A stretch of 33,879 bases of DNA from NCBI GenBank assembly GCA_016788375.1, contig JAEUSI010000021.1, positions 1 through 33,879 on the forward strand, in the 5' to 3' direction. Under the pieces are notes generated by a model, which worked only from the letters and a program-made list of their open reading frames with translations, was not told where the DNA came from and ran no database searches. Origin of the DNA: Ignavibacteria bacterium (lineage in GTDB: Bacteria > Bacteroidota > Ignavibacteria > Tepidaquicellales > Tepidaquicellaceae). Within the stretch, counting starts at the first letter, position 1; each line of letters opens with the position of its first letter. The position numbers and the translations under genes are program-made. Positions 1 to 7,790 of the stretch are shown piece after piece.

Positions 1-272
1 GAAAACGGATTGTAATAAATGCTCCTAGAAAAATTCAGGCTGATAAATTCTGAAAATGCTCTCGACATTCCGCAGAATGGACACGGTAATCCCGTTAAAT
101 TCAGCAATATGCAGGAACTGTCTTCTCTGAACAAGCCCGGAATGTAACTGCTCAGTAAGTCTAAAGGGTAAAATACTGCCGTTAGGTAAATCAGAATAAC
201 CGAAGCTGCGAGAATAATTCTTACTTTTGAAGATTCTCCCGGCGAAATTTTTTTTAAAGAAATGAATTTCAA
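1..272 (-). CDS. DUF2752 family membrane protein, 3' end outside window
   Basis: Reading the minus strand from 272 gives an open frame that runs off the window edge. It contains CPFCGMSRAF at about residues 64-73, the Cys-x2-Cys-Gly signature of the small DUF2752 inner-membrane proteins, after one hydrophobic segment at about residues 18-36. The only plausible start is TTG at 272-270, which overlaps the TGA of the upstream gene as TTGA; in-frame stop TAA lies five codons before it. The overlap suggests translational coupling with the membrane gene upstream. DUF2752 has no established function; the Cys pair could bind a metal or be redox active, which is inference. It is transcribed last in a DUF2085/unknown/DUF2752 set. 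Confidence 0.8.
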   Translation of the reverse strand, partial: MKFISLKKISPGESSKVRIILAASVILIYLTAVFYPLDLLSSYIPGLFREDSSCILLNLTGLPCPFCGMSRAFSEFISLNFSRSIYYNPF

Positions 273-787
273 TTCTGCCGGATATTATTTTTTTTGTTAA
301 GCAGTGAAACTCCGAGCAAAGCTCCGATTGATCCGAAAAGCGGATACAATATTATATTGCTGATAAATGAAAAAACCGTAATCGTCGGAGAAAATCCGTA
401 TTCATTAAATTCGTTTGAAAATTTTTCAGCATAGGAAAGTATCTCCGGAGGCATATCAAATCCCATCTCACCGAAAGAATTCATCACTTCAAGCATTGGA
501 TTTACATCAGAAAAGAGACTGATCAGCAGGCCAGTTCCGGTAACAAATACTGCGGAAAGAATTCCGCAGAGAATTCCGATCATACCGCCGTCTTTAACTT
601 CAAGTTTCATTCCGGCAAGATTCAGCTGTTTCCAGTATGTATAAACCCCGACATATCCGCCAGCTGTTATTCCGACACAGCAGAAAACATTAATCAGATT
701 GATTACCGGTAAAACGGCAATAAGAGTCATAGTAAGTGTTCCGTACACTATAGGTGTAATTTTATCGGGAGATTTTGTTTGTTCCAT
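269..787 (-). CDS. uncharacterised multi-spanning membrane protein
   Basis: A 172-residue protein with about four hydrophobic segments (roughly residues 14-34, 36-52, 70-92 and 135-162). A Cys-Cys pair sits in the second segment, and there is an acidic, Met-rich loop between the third and last segments. I do not recognise the family. The ATG at 787 overlaps the stop of the DUF2085 gene by one base (TGATG), and its own TGA overlaps the TTG start of the DUF2752 gene. The three genes therefore read as one translationally coupled operon of inner-membrane proteins. The acidic loop could be a soluble contact surface, but no enzymatic motif is visible. Confidence 0.75.
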   Translation of the reverse strand: MEQTKSPDKITPIVYGTLTMTLIAVLPVINLINVFCCVGITAGGYVGVYTYWKQLNLAGMKLEVKDGGMIGILCGILSAVFVTGTGLLISLFSDVNPMLEVMNSFGEMGFDMPPEILSYAEKFSNEFNEYGFSPTITVFSFISNIILYPLFGSIGALLGVSLLNKKNNIRQN

Positions 788-1320
788 CAGTTCTTATAGC
801 TGATCTTATTTTTCAGAAAACTGTTAACTTCATAAAAAAATTTAATAAATCCTGGAATTAAAAAAAAAGGAAGTACGGCACCGATAATAAATCCTGTTAC
901 AGACCTTGAAAGAAAAGTATTTCCGATAATTCCTGTAAGATCTCCGATTACATCAGCCAAAACAAGTGCAGAAGCAGCATAAAGATAAATCGTTGAAGGG
1001 GATTCGGTATTGTTAATCCTGTACTTAAGAGGATAAAGAGCAGTACCGGTAAAAAAACCGGCATACATCCATACACACCTGGAACAGACTCCGAGTTTGT
1101 TTCCGAAAAAATGAAAAGATCTGCTGTCTTCCTGATGACAAACTTTTGAAAAAAACACATAAAGAAAATCAGATATTGCTGAAGGCAAGCCTTCATTTCC
1201 CGCAAGCAGAGGAGCGGTAAATATGAGTAAATTCCATAACAGACTTAAAAGCAGAATTGCAAAATATATTTTCCTTGAAAAGTCTATATCTGCTGAATAA
1301 CGGCCGGCATTACTGTTCAT
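787..1320 (-). CDS. DUF2085 family membrane protein
   Basis: A 177-residue protein with about four membrane segments. The family signature is visible: Cys61-His62-Gln63 followed by a RSFHFFG stretch and then CSRC at residues 79-82. This CHQ...CxRC arrangement defines DUF2085. Function is unknown; the conserved Cys and His residues suggest a metal or redox site near the membrane surface. It is the first gene of the three-gene minus-strand operon and diverges from the peptide-binding lipoprotein gene at 1421, sharing a 100-bp promoter region. No Shine-Dalgarno sequence is seen before ATG 1320. Confidence 0.85.
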   Translation of the reverse strand: MNSNAGRYSADIDFSRKIYFAILLLSLLWNLLIFTAPLLAGNEGLPSAISDFLYVFFSKVCHQEDSRSFHFFGNKLGVCSRCVWMYAGFFTGTALYPLKYRINNTESPSTIYLYAASALVLADVIGDLTGIIGNTFLSRSVTGFIIGAVLPFFLIPGFIKFFYEVNSFLKNKISYKN

Positions 1321-1341
1321 GCATCAAAATATTACATTCAC

Positions 1342-1370
1342 TTGAATAAATCAATTAGAATATTTAATAT
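1342..1370 (+). promoter_or_regulatory. putative sigma70-type promoter of first SBP gene
   Basis: TTGAAT at 1342-1347 and TAATAT at 1365-1370 are separated by exactly 17 bases. A transcript starting near 1377 would have a leader of about 44 bases before ATG 1421. Similar pairs precede several other genes here. AT-rich DNA makes chance matches common. Confidence 0.45.
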
Positions 1371-1420
1371 TTTGCACTACAGTAAAAAGAATTTCTAATG
1401 TAACTACAGACTTTAAAAAT

Positions 1421-3247
1421 ATGAAAATATATTTTACGGAAAGAATACCGGCAGTATTATTTAATCTTATTCTGTTTGCAATAATCACCATTTCATTTAT
1501 TTCATGCGGAAGAAAAAAAAACGAAACAGTTACTGAGAACGCCGCGGAACTGAAGATAACGGAACTTATACCGGCAGATACAAGCGGTGCGGAATACGGT
1601 GACTGGATAATCAAACAGGAAATGTCCGATGCAGAAAAATTAAATCCGACCGTTACTAATGATGCAACAGCTCAGGGAATTTATATTTACATTTTTGAAA
1701 GTCTGCTTGATATTGACAGGGTAACTTACGAATTAAGACCGACGCTGGCAAAATCACTTCCTGAAATCAGCGAAGATCATCTCAGCTATACATTTGAACT
1801 GAATGAAAACATTACATTTTCTGACGGAACGCCTTTAACCGGAGAAGATGTAATCTTTACATTAAAGACCGTAAAAAACCCGTTTACCGATGCACAGGCA
1901 ACGAGAAATTATTTTGAAGATGTGAAAAGCGCTGAACTGGTAGACGGAAACAAGTATAAAGTCAGGTTTAATATGTCTAAGCCTTACTTCAGGGCTATAT
2001 ATGCTATCGGAGAACTTGATATTACTCCAAAACATATTCTTGATGTTTCAGGAATGAACGACAAGTTTACGTGGTCAGACTTTGAATCTGCGCAGAAAAC
2101 ATTTGATTCCAAGAAATTTCCGGAAATGCAGAAGTATGCGGATTTTCTTAATTCTGAAATTGTTTCCAGGGATCCGAAATACGTTGTCGGAAGCGGACCT
2201 TATTTGCTGGAAAAATGGATTACCGGACAGTCAATTACGCTCAACAGAAATAATAATTACTGGAATAAAAAACTATTGCCGAATTATCCGCAGAAGTTAA
2301 TTTTTAAAACCATTAAAGATCAGAATGCCGCATTGGTTGCTGCAAAAAATAAAGAAACTGATTATATGGAAGTAATTCAGCCTATAGACTTTGTGGAGAA
2401 TATTAAAAATCCCGAGCAGTTCAGTTTAAAAAAGGCTCTTGTCACAGAACCTACATACAACTATATTGCCTGGAACAATCTCAGCCCGATTTTTTCAGAT
2501 AAAAAAGTAAGATGGGCATTGGCATATGCAATTGACAGGAAAGCAATAATTGATAAAATTGTATACGGCATGGGAACTCTGACACAATCTCATATATTCA
2601 CAAAAAGCAGGTATTATAATTCAGATTTACCTGAAATACCGTATGATATTGAAAAAGCAAAACAGCTTCTTGCAGAAGCCGGCTGGAAAGATACAGACGG
2701 TGACGGGATACTTGATAAGGTTATTGACGGCAAAAAAACCGATTTCAGATTTACATTTACAAACAATACAAATCCAAAACGGAAAAAAGTAATTCTGATA
2801 CTGATAGAGCAATTGAAGCAGCTCGGTATAGAAGCGGGGATTCAGGAATACGAGTGGTCAGTGTTTCTCGAAAAAATCAAAAAACATGATTTCGATGCCA
2901 GCTTTTCGGGATGGCAGTTAAGTGCAACGCCGGATGATCCTTTTCAGATTTGGCATTCATCGCAGGCGACAGGAGAAGGAAGCAATCATTTCAGTTATAA
3001 TAATCCGGAAAGTGACAAGCTGCTGGAAGCAAACAGAATGGAATTTGACGAAAACAAGCGTGCTGAAATTCTGAGACAATGGCAGAAAATAATCTATGAT
3101 GATCAGCCTGTAACTTTTTTATGGTCTGAACCGTCAAGATATCTGTATAACAACCGTTACAGAAATACACGATGGTATGCTTATCCGGATTCACCTTTGC
3201 TTTATGAATGGTGGGTTCCTTCATCAAAGCAGCTGTATAAAAACTGA
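1421..3247 (+). CDS. peptide/oligopeptide ABC transporter substrate-binding lipoprotein (SBP family 5), copy 1
   Basis: A 608-residue family 5 extracellular solute-binding protein (DppA/OppA type). The N-terminus has a hydrophobic signal ending FISC with Cys29 as the likely lipidated residue, followed by a charged linker. The SBP_bac_5 core includes LTGEDVIFTLK, a family hallmark near residues 140-150, and a WKDTDGDGILDK loop near 423-434 that resembles a calcium loop and is common in this family. It should bind peptides or similar solutes in the periplasm and deliver them to DppB/DppC-type permeases. The gene at 4923 is a close paralogue over the full length, and the permeases lie beyond that copy at 6769-8888. 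The start at 1421 is the first ATG before the signal peptide; no Shine-Dalgarno is visible. Substrate cannot be read from sequence. Confidence 0.93.
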   Translation: MKIYFTERIPAVLFNLILFAIITISFISCGRKKNETVTENAAELKITELIPADTSGAEYGDWIIKQEMSDAEKLNPTVTNDATAQGIYIYIFESLLDIDRVTYELRPTLAKSLPEISEDHLSYTFELNENITFSDGTPLTGEDVIFTLKTVKNPFTDAQATRNYFEDVKSAELVDGNKYKVRFNMSKPYFRAIYAIGELDITPKHILDVSGMNDKFTWSDFESAQKTFDSKKFPEMQKYADFLNSEIVSRDPKYVVGSGPYLLEKWITGQSITLNRNNNYWNKKLLPNYPQKLIFKTIKDQNAALVAAKNKETDYMEVIQPIDFVENIKNPEQFSLKKALVTEPTYNYIAWNNLSPIFSDKKVRWALAYAIDRKAIIDKIVYGMGTLTQSHIFTKSRYYNSDLPEIPYDIEKAKQLLAEAGWKDTDGDGILDKVIDGKKTDFRFTFTNNTNPKRKKVILILIEQLKQLGIEAGIQEYEWSVFLEKIKKHDFDASFSGWQLSATPDDPFQIWHSSQATGEGSNHFSYNNPESDKLLEANRMEFDENKRAEILRQWQKIIYDDQPVTFLWSEPSRYLYNNRYRNTRWYAYPDSPLLYEWWVPSSKQLYKN

Positions 3248-3256
3248 TTCGAATCA
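3245..3256. repeat. 12-bp perfect palindrome over the SBP1 stop codon
   Basis: TGATTCGAATCA is its own reverse complement and includes the TGA stop codon at 3245-3247. No T-run follows, so it does not look like a terminator. It could be a protein-binding site or chance. Confidence 0.3.
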
Positions 3257-3407
3257 CCGGGTTGAAATTTACAATTTAATACTGAAATGAACCGTTATAA
3301 TTTAAAGGAGGGAGGTTAAAAGCAAACGATAAATTTTTATACTTTTTCAGACAGTTGTATTTAAACGAAAATTTACTGTAATCGGCTCAATACTCATAAA
3401 TTTACAG

Positions 3408-3436
3408 TTGAAATTAATTTTATTGTTTAGCATATT
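3408..3436 (+). promoter_or_regulatory. putative promoter of hpf-hprK
   Basis: TTGAAA at 3408-3413 and CATATT at 3431-3436 are 17 bases apart. The -35 box is good and the -10 box matches four of six consensus positions. A start near 3443 would give a leader of about 45 bases before hpf. The 240-bp gap 3248-3487 otherwise holds a purine-rich AAAGGAGGGAGG (3304-3315) with no reading frame behind it. Confidence 0.35.
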
Positions 3437-3487
3437 CGCAAAAAGATTACCAAACCTTATTTTATAAAATCAAATCTCAAAGACATT

Positions 3488-3823
3488 ATGACTAAAATAA
3501 ACATTACATCGAGGCATTTCAAAGCCCACGAGACGTTACAGGAATACATAAAAGCAGGAATAGAAACATTAAACAAATATAATGAAGAAATACTTCATAC
3601 CGATGTAATACTGTCATTTGAAAAAGCCGTAAACAGTGTAAAAACATGTGAAATAATAATGAAACTCAGAGATAAAATGATTACGACTAAGGAAAGTTCG
3701 GATGATTTCAATAAAGCTATAGACAAAGCCATTGATAAAATTGAAAAGCAGCTGTTAAAATATAAAGACAAGAACAAGAAAGTAAAACACGATCATGCAA
3801 AAGAAATAATTAAAACTGTGTAA
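3488..3823 (+). CDS. hpf: ribosome hibernation-promoting factor, HPF/YfiA (RaiA) family
   Basis: A 111-residue protein starting MTKINITSRHF, the beta-strand start typical of the HPF/YfiA fold. A basic Lys-rich helix near the C-terminus contributes to rRNA contact in the family. Its length matches the short form, which in other bacteria binds in the 30S decoding region and inactivates ribosomes in stationary phase; there is no C-terminal dimerisation domain of the long HPF. It is followed after one base by hprK, so the two are probably cotranscribed. No Shine-Dalgarno is seen upstream. A tail rich in Lys and His follows the folded part. Confidence 0.9.
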   Translation: MTKINITSRHFKAHETLQEYIKAGIETLNKYNEEILHTDVILSFEKAVNSVKTCEIIMKLRDKMITTKESSDDFNKAIDKAIDKIEKQLLKYKDKNKKVKHDHAKEIIKTV

Positions 3824-3824
3824 A

Positions 3825-4871
3825 TTGCAGCACAGATTTGAAAATACGAAAGAGCTGAAAAAAGATTTTATAACTGTGGATTTTTTTTTCAGCGAATGCG
3901 GTGAAAGATTTAAGTTTGAAAAAGTTACACAACCCGGAATTGATAAGGATAAGATAATTTCGGAAAAAGACATACACAGACCCGGACTTGCTCTTGCAGG
4001 TTATGTTGATTTGTTTACATATAACAGGGTACAGGTATTCGGAAATACTGAAATACTGTATTTAAGACAGCTTAATGAGGAAGAAAGAAAAAAGACTTTA
4101 AAAAGATTTTTTTCATTCAAAGTGCCTTGTATAATCATTACAAACAACAATGAAATACCCTCAGAATTAATTGAACTGGCAGAAATCAATAATATTTCTG
4201 TATTCAGGACTCCATACCCGACAACCCGTTTAGCATATTTTATAAGTGATTTTCTTGATGATCAGTTTGCAAAACAGATAATTATTCACGGTTCATTTGT
4301 GGATGTTTACGGTGTCGGGCTGATGTTTACCGGAAAATCAGGGATAGGAAAAAGCGAAATAGCACTTGACCTGATTGAAAGAGGTCACAGACTTGTAACG
4401 GATGATGTAGTTGTGGTAACAAAGAAAGGTGAAGGAGTGTTAATGGGATCCGGAACTTCTCTTACCGAGCATATTATGGAAATCAGAGGACTTGGAATAA
4501 TTGATGTCAGGACAATTTTCGGAATCCGTTCTATAAGATATCAGAAGAGAGTGGAAGTTATTGTAGAGCTTGAAAACTGGGATAAAGACAAAGCATATGA
4601 CAGAACGGGATTAGACAGTGCTTGCATTAATCTTTTGGAAGTGGAAACTGAGCTTATAAAGCTTCCCATTTTTCCCGGAAAAAACATCACTGTTATAGCG
4701 GAAGTGATTGCATTAAACTATTTATGCAAACATTACGGTTATAATGCAGCTGAAGTATTCAAGAAAAGATTAAGGGATAAAATTGATTCAAAAACAGGTT
4801 TTAATTCAGGCAGAAAGAAAAATGCTAATCTTGAAAGAACTACTGAATATTTCGAACACGATTTTGAATAA
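3825..4871 (+). CDS. hprK: HPr kinase/phosphorylase
   Basis: A 348-residue protein of normal family length. The C-terminal kinase domain shows His155 in HGSFVDVYG, a P-loop GKSGIGKS at 170-177, the Asp193-Asp194 pair, and the family signature MEIRGLGIIDVR at about 218-229. HprK phosphorylates or dephosphorylates a Ser on HPr; in Gram-negative bacteria it often works with an incomplete PTS as a regulator rather than for sugar uptake. The most likely start is TTG at 3825, one base after the hpf stop; an in-frame TAA at 3807 excludes anything further upstream, and there is no ATG before the conserved N-terminal domain. No HPr or PTS gene lies in the window. It sits between two peptide-binding protein genes. 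Confidence 0.93.
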   Translation: MQHRFENTKELKKDFITVDFFFSECGERFKFEKVTQPGIDKDKIISEKDIHRPGLALAGYVDLFTYNRVQVFGNTEILYLRQLNEEERKKTLKRFFSFKVPCIIITNNNEIPSELIELAEINNISVFRTPYPTTRLAYFISDFLDDQFAKQIIIHGSFVDVYGVGLMFTGKSGIGKSEIALDLIERGHRLVTDDVVVVTKKGEGVLMGSGTSLTEHIMEIRGLGIIDVRTIFGIRSIRYQKRVEVIVELENWDKDKAYDRTGLDSACINLLEVETELIKLPIFPGKNITVIAEVIALNYLCKHYGYNAAEVFKKRLRDKIDSKTGFNSGRKKNANLERTTEYFEHDFE

Positions 4872-4922
4872 TTAACTATTTTCAGTACAAATAACGATAA
4901 TTCAATTTAAATTAATTCAGAT

Positions 4923-6728
4923 ATGAAAAAATACAATGCGAAAATATTTTTAGTGATTCTTATAGCAGTAGTAACACTGATTTCCTGCGGAAGAAAAAAG
5001 GAAGTAACAACAGAAACTGACAATGCAAAATTTTCCCTTACGCCGCTTGCTCCACCTGATGTTAAAGATGCTGTTATCGGGGATTGGGTAGTAAAACAGG
5101 AAATGGCAGATGCCGAGAAACTTAATCCGACTGTTACAAACGATGCATCGGCACAGGGGATTTATATTTATATTTTTGAGCCGATGATGGATATAGACAG
5201 AGCTACATATGAATTAAAGCCAGTTCTTGCCAAGTCAGTACCTGTAGTCAGCGATGATCACCTTACTTATACTTTTGATTTAAGGGAAGATGTTACTTTT
5301 TCAGACGGAAAACCGCTTACGGGTGAAGACGTAATTTTCACAATTAAATGCATTATAAATCCGTTTACGGATGCACAGTCAACAAGAAATTACTTTGCGG
5401 ACTTTAAAAGTGCCGAACTTGTTGACGGAAACAAGTACAAAGTCCGGATTTCAATGTCAAAACCTTATTTTAAGACAGTTTATACGATTGGAAATATTGC
5501 CATTACTCCGAAACATATACTTGACCCGGAAAATGTGAATGATAAGTTCAGCTGGGAGGAATTATCAGCAGCTCAAAAGAGTCTGGATTCAAAGAAATAT
5601 GCCGAAATGCAGAAGTATGCTGACTTTCTGAATTCACAGGAAGTATCACGAGATCCGAAGTACGTTATCGGAAGCGGACCTTATAAACTTGAAAAATGGA
5701 TTACAGGGCAGTCAATTACACTTTTAAGAAATGATAATTACTGGAATAAAAAAGAAATTCCCAACTTCCCTATGAAACTTGTATTTAAAACCATAACAGA
5801 TCAGAATGCGGCTATAGTTGCAGCAAAAAACAAGGAAGTTGACTATATGTTTGTAATTCAGCCGATAGATTTTGTAGAGAATGTAAAAGCACCGGAGCAG
5901 TTTAATCTGAAGAAATCACTTGTTACAGAGCCGGTTTATACATACATAGCATGGAACAACAAAAGCCCGTTGTTTGCCGATAAGAAGGTCAGAACTGCTT
6001 TGAGTTATGCGGTAGACAGACAATCTATAATCAACAATATTATATACGGACTCGGCACACCCGTTCAGTCTCCTGTATTTATCAAAAGCAAATATTACAA
6101 CAACAATATCAAGGAAATTAAGTATGACCCGGAGAAGGCAAAACAGATGCTAGCTGAAGCCGGATGGAAGGATACAGACGGTGACGGGATACTTGATAAA
6201 GTTATTGACGGAAAGAAAACAGATTTTAAATTTACTTTTATTAACAACAATAACCCGAAAAGAAAAAAGGTGATGCTGATTGTAATCGAGAATCTGAAAC
6301 AGCTCGGGATTCAGGCAGATTTACAGGAATACGAATGGTCAGTATATCTGGATAAGACGAAGAAACATGAATTTGATGCGTGCTATGCGGCATGGCAGCT
6401 GACAGTGACACCTGAAGATCCTTATCAGATCTGGCATTCATCACAGTCACAGGGTGAAGGAAGCAACTGGATAAGTTACAATAATCCTGAAAGTGATAAG
6501 CTGCTTGAGCAGAACCGTATTGAATTTGATGATAACAAAAGAATCGAAATCCTGAACAAATGGCAGGAAATAATAAACGAAGATCAGCCGGTAACATTCT
6601 TATGGACTGAGCCTTCAAGATATTTATACAGCGACAGATTTAAAAATACCAGATGGTATGCTTATCCTGATTCGCCTTTGCTTAATGAGTGGTGGACTCC
6701 GGTTTCGGCTCAGAGATACAGGAATTAA
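4923..6728 (+). CDS. peptide/oligopeptide ABC transporter substrate-binding lipoprotein (SBP family 5), copy 2
   Basis: A 601-residue family 5 solute-binding protein and close paralogue of the protein at 1421, alignable end to end without large gaps. The signal ends LISC, a canonical lipobox with Cys22, followed by GRKK as in copy 1. It keeps LTGEDVIFTIK and the DTDGDGILDK loop. The permease genes begin 40 bases downstream, so this copy is the more direct partner of the transporter. A possible weak promoter (TTGAAT at 4864-4869) overlaps the end of hprK. The two copies may differ in peptide preference or expression; this cannot be decided here. Confidence 0.93.
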   Translation: MKKYNAKIFLVILIAVVTLISCGRKKEVTTETDNAKFSLTPLAPPDVKDAVIGDWVVKQEMADAEKLNPTVTNDASAQGIYIYIFEPMMDIDRATYELKPVLAKSVPVVSDDHLTYTFDLREDVTFSDGKPLTGEDVIFTIKCIINPFTDAQSTRNYFADFKSAELVDGNKYKVRISMSKPYFKTVYTIGNIAITPKHILDPENVNDKFSWEELSAAQKSLDSKKYAEMQKYADFLNSQEVSRDPKYVIGSGPYKLEKWITGQSITLLRNDNYWNKKEIPNFPMKLVFKTITDQNAAIVAAKNKEVDYMFVIQPIDFVENVKAPEQFNLKKSLVTEPVYTYIAWNNKSPLFADKKVRTALSYAVDRQSIINNIIYGLGTPVQSPVFIKSKYYNNNIKEIKYDPEKAKQMLAEAGWKDTDGDGILDKVIDGKKTDFKFTFINNNNPKRKKVMLIVIENLKQLGIQADLQEYEWSVYLDKTKKHEFDACYAAWQLTVTPEDPYQIWHSSQSQGEGSNWISYNNPESDKLLEQNRIEFDDNKRIEILNKWQEIINEDQPVTFLWTEPSRYLYSDRFKNTRWYAYPDSPLLNEWWTPVSAQRYRN

Positions 6729-6768
6729 ATTCAGTTAATAAATATATTTTCAATCATTTAAAAATCCG

Positions 6769-7785
6769 ATGACAGATTATGTAATCAAGAGAGTTCTGCT
6801 GTTCATTCCGACGCTGATCATAATTACAATGATTACGTTTCTCGTATGCCGGCTTGCGCCGGGAGATCCGACAGAGATGAAAATCGGACAAACTTCAGAA
6901 GCTCAGAAGTCCGATGCAAAAAATCTTATGACTCAGCAGGCGAAGGAATTTTATAAAAAGAAATTCGGGCTGGATAAACCGTTGCCCACACAATATGTTA
7001 TATGGATGGCAAATATGCTTCAGGGTGATTTCGGTAATTCTTTTAAAGATAACAGACCCGTTATTGATAAAATAATTGAAAGGCTTCCTATTACTGTTAC
7101 AATAAGCATTTTATCCTTTACCCTGATTTATCTTATCGCAATTCCAATCGGAATATACAGCGCTGCGAAGCAGTATTCTTTTATAGACAGAACAACGACA
7201 GTGATATTATTTGTTTTGTATTCGCTGCCGAGTTTTTGGGTAGCAACACTTGCAATTATTTTTTTGTGCAATGTAGAATACATTAAAATTTTTCCCACTT
7301 CCGGAATTAAATCGGAAGACTTTGCATCTCTTACTTCATTCGGAAAATTCACAGATCTTGCAAAACACTTTTTCCTGCCTGTCGTAATTTCAAGCCTGAC
7401 AAGCTTTGCATTTTTGTCAAGACAGATGAGAAGTTCAATGCTGGAAGTTATCAGACAGGATTATATCAGAACTGCAAGAGCAAAAGGACTTTCTGAAAGA
7501 AAAGTTGTGCTTAAACATGCACTCAGAAATTCGCTTATTCCGATAATTACACTTGTAGGAGGTATACTGCCTGCAATGATAGGAGGCAGTGTTATAATGG
7601 AAACTATTTTTACAATTCCCGGAATCGGACAGCTTGCATTCCAGGCTATACTTGACAGGGATTATCCGATGATAATGGCAGAGCTCGTTCTCGCGTCAAT
7701 ATTAACGGTTGTCGGAATATTACTGGTAGATATATTTTATTCGTTTGTAGATCCGAGAATAGCATTTACAAAAAAAGGAGCATAA
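6769..7785 (+). CDS. peptide ABC transporter permease, DppB/OppB type
   Basis: A 338-residue inner-membrane protein with six predicted membrane segments. It begins with the N-terminal segment typical of this family (YVIKRVLLFIPTLIIITM) and the periplasmic CRLAPGDP stretch. The EAA loop that docks the ATPase is visible around residue 240 (DYIRTARAKGLSERKVVLKH). It forms the translocation channel together with the DppC-type protein that starts five bases after its stop. The cognate ATPases (DppD/DppF or OppD/OppF) are not in this window, so they must be encoded elsewhere. Confidence 0.93.
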   Translation: MTDYVIKRVLLFIPTLIIITMITFLVCRLAPGDPTEMKIGQTSEAQKSDAKNLMTQQAKEFYKKKFGLDKPLPTQYVIWMANMLQGDFGNSFKDNRPVIDKIIERLPITVTISILSFTLIYLIAIPIGIYSAAKQYSFIDRTTTVILFVLYSLPSFWVATLAIIFLCNVEYIKIFPTSGIKSEDFASLTSFGKFTDLAKHFFLPVVISSLTSFAFLSRQMRSSMLEVIRQDYIRTARAKGLSERKVVLKHALRNSLIPIITLVGGILPAMIGGSVIMETIFTIPGIGQLAFQAILDRDYPMIMAELVLASILTVVGILLVDIFYSFVDPRIAFTKKGA

Positions 7786-7790
7786 ACCTG

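Noticed and set aside
2690-2740. dockerin or thrombospondin-3 calcium repeat as a sign of a cellulosome
   Set aside because: The DTDGDG loop is a usual part of family 5 solute-binding proteins, and only one copy occurs per protein.
6241-6618. 125-codon minus-strand open frame within the second receptor gene
   Set aside because: Antisense shadow of a clearly coding frame; a similar shadow occurs in the first receptor, as expected from shared codon use.
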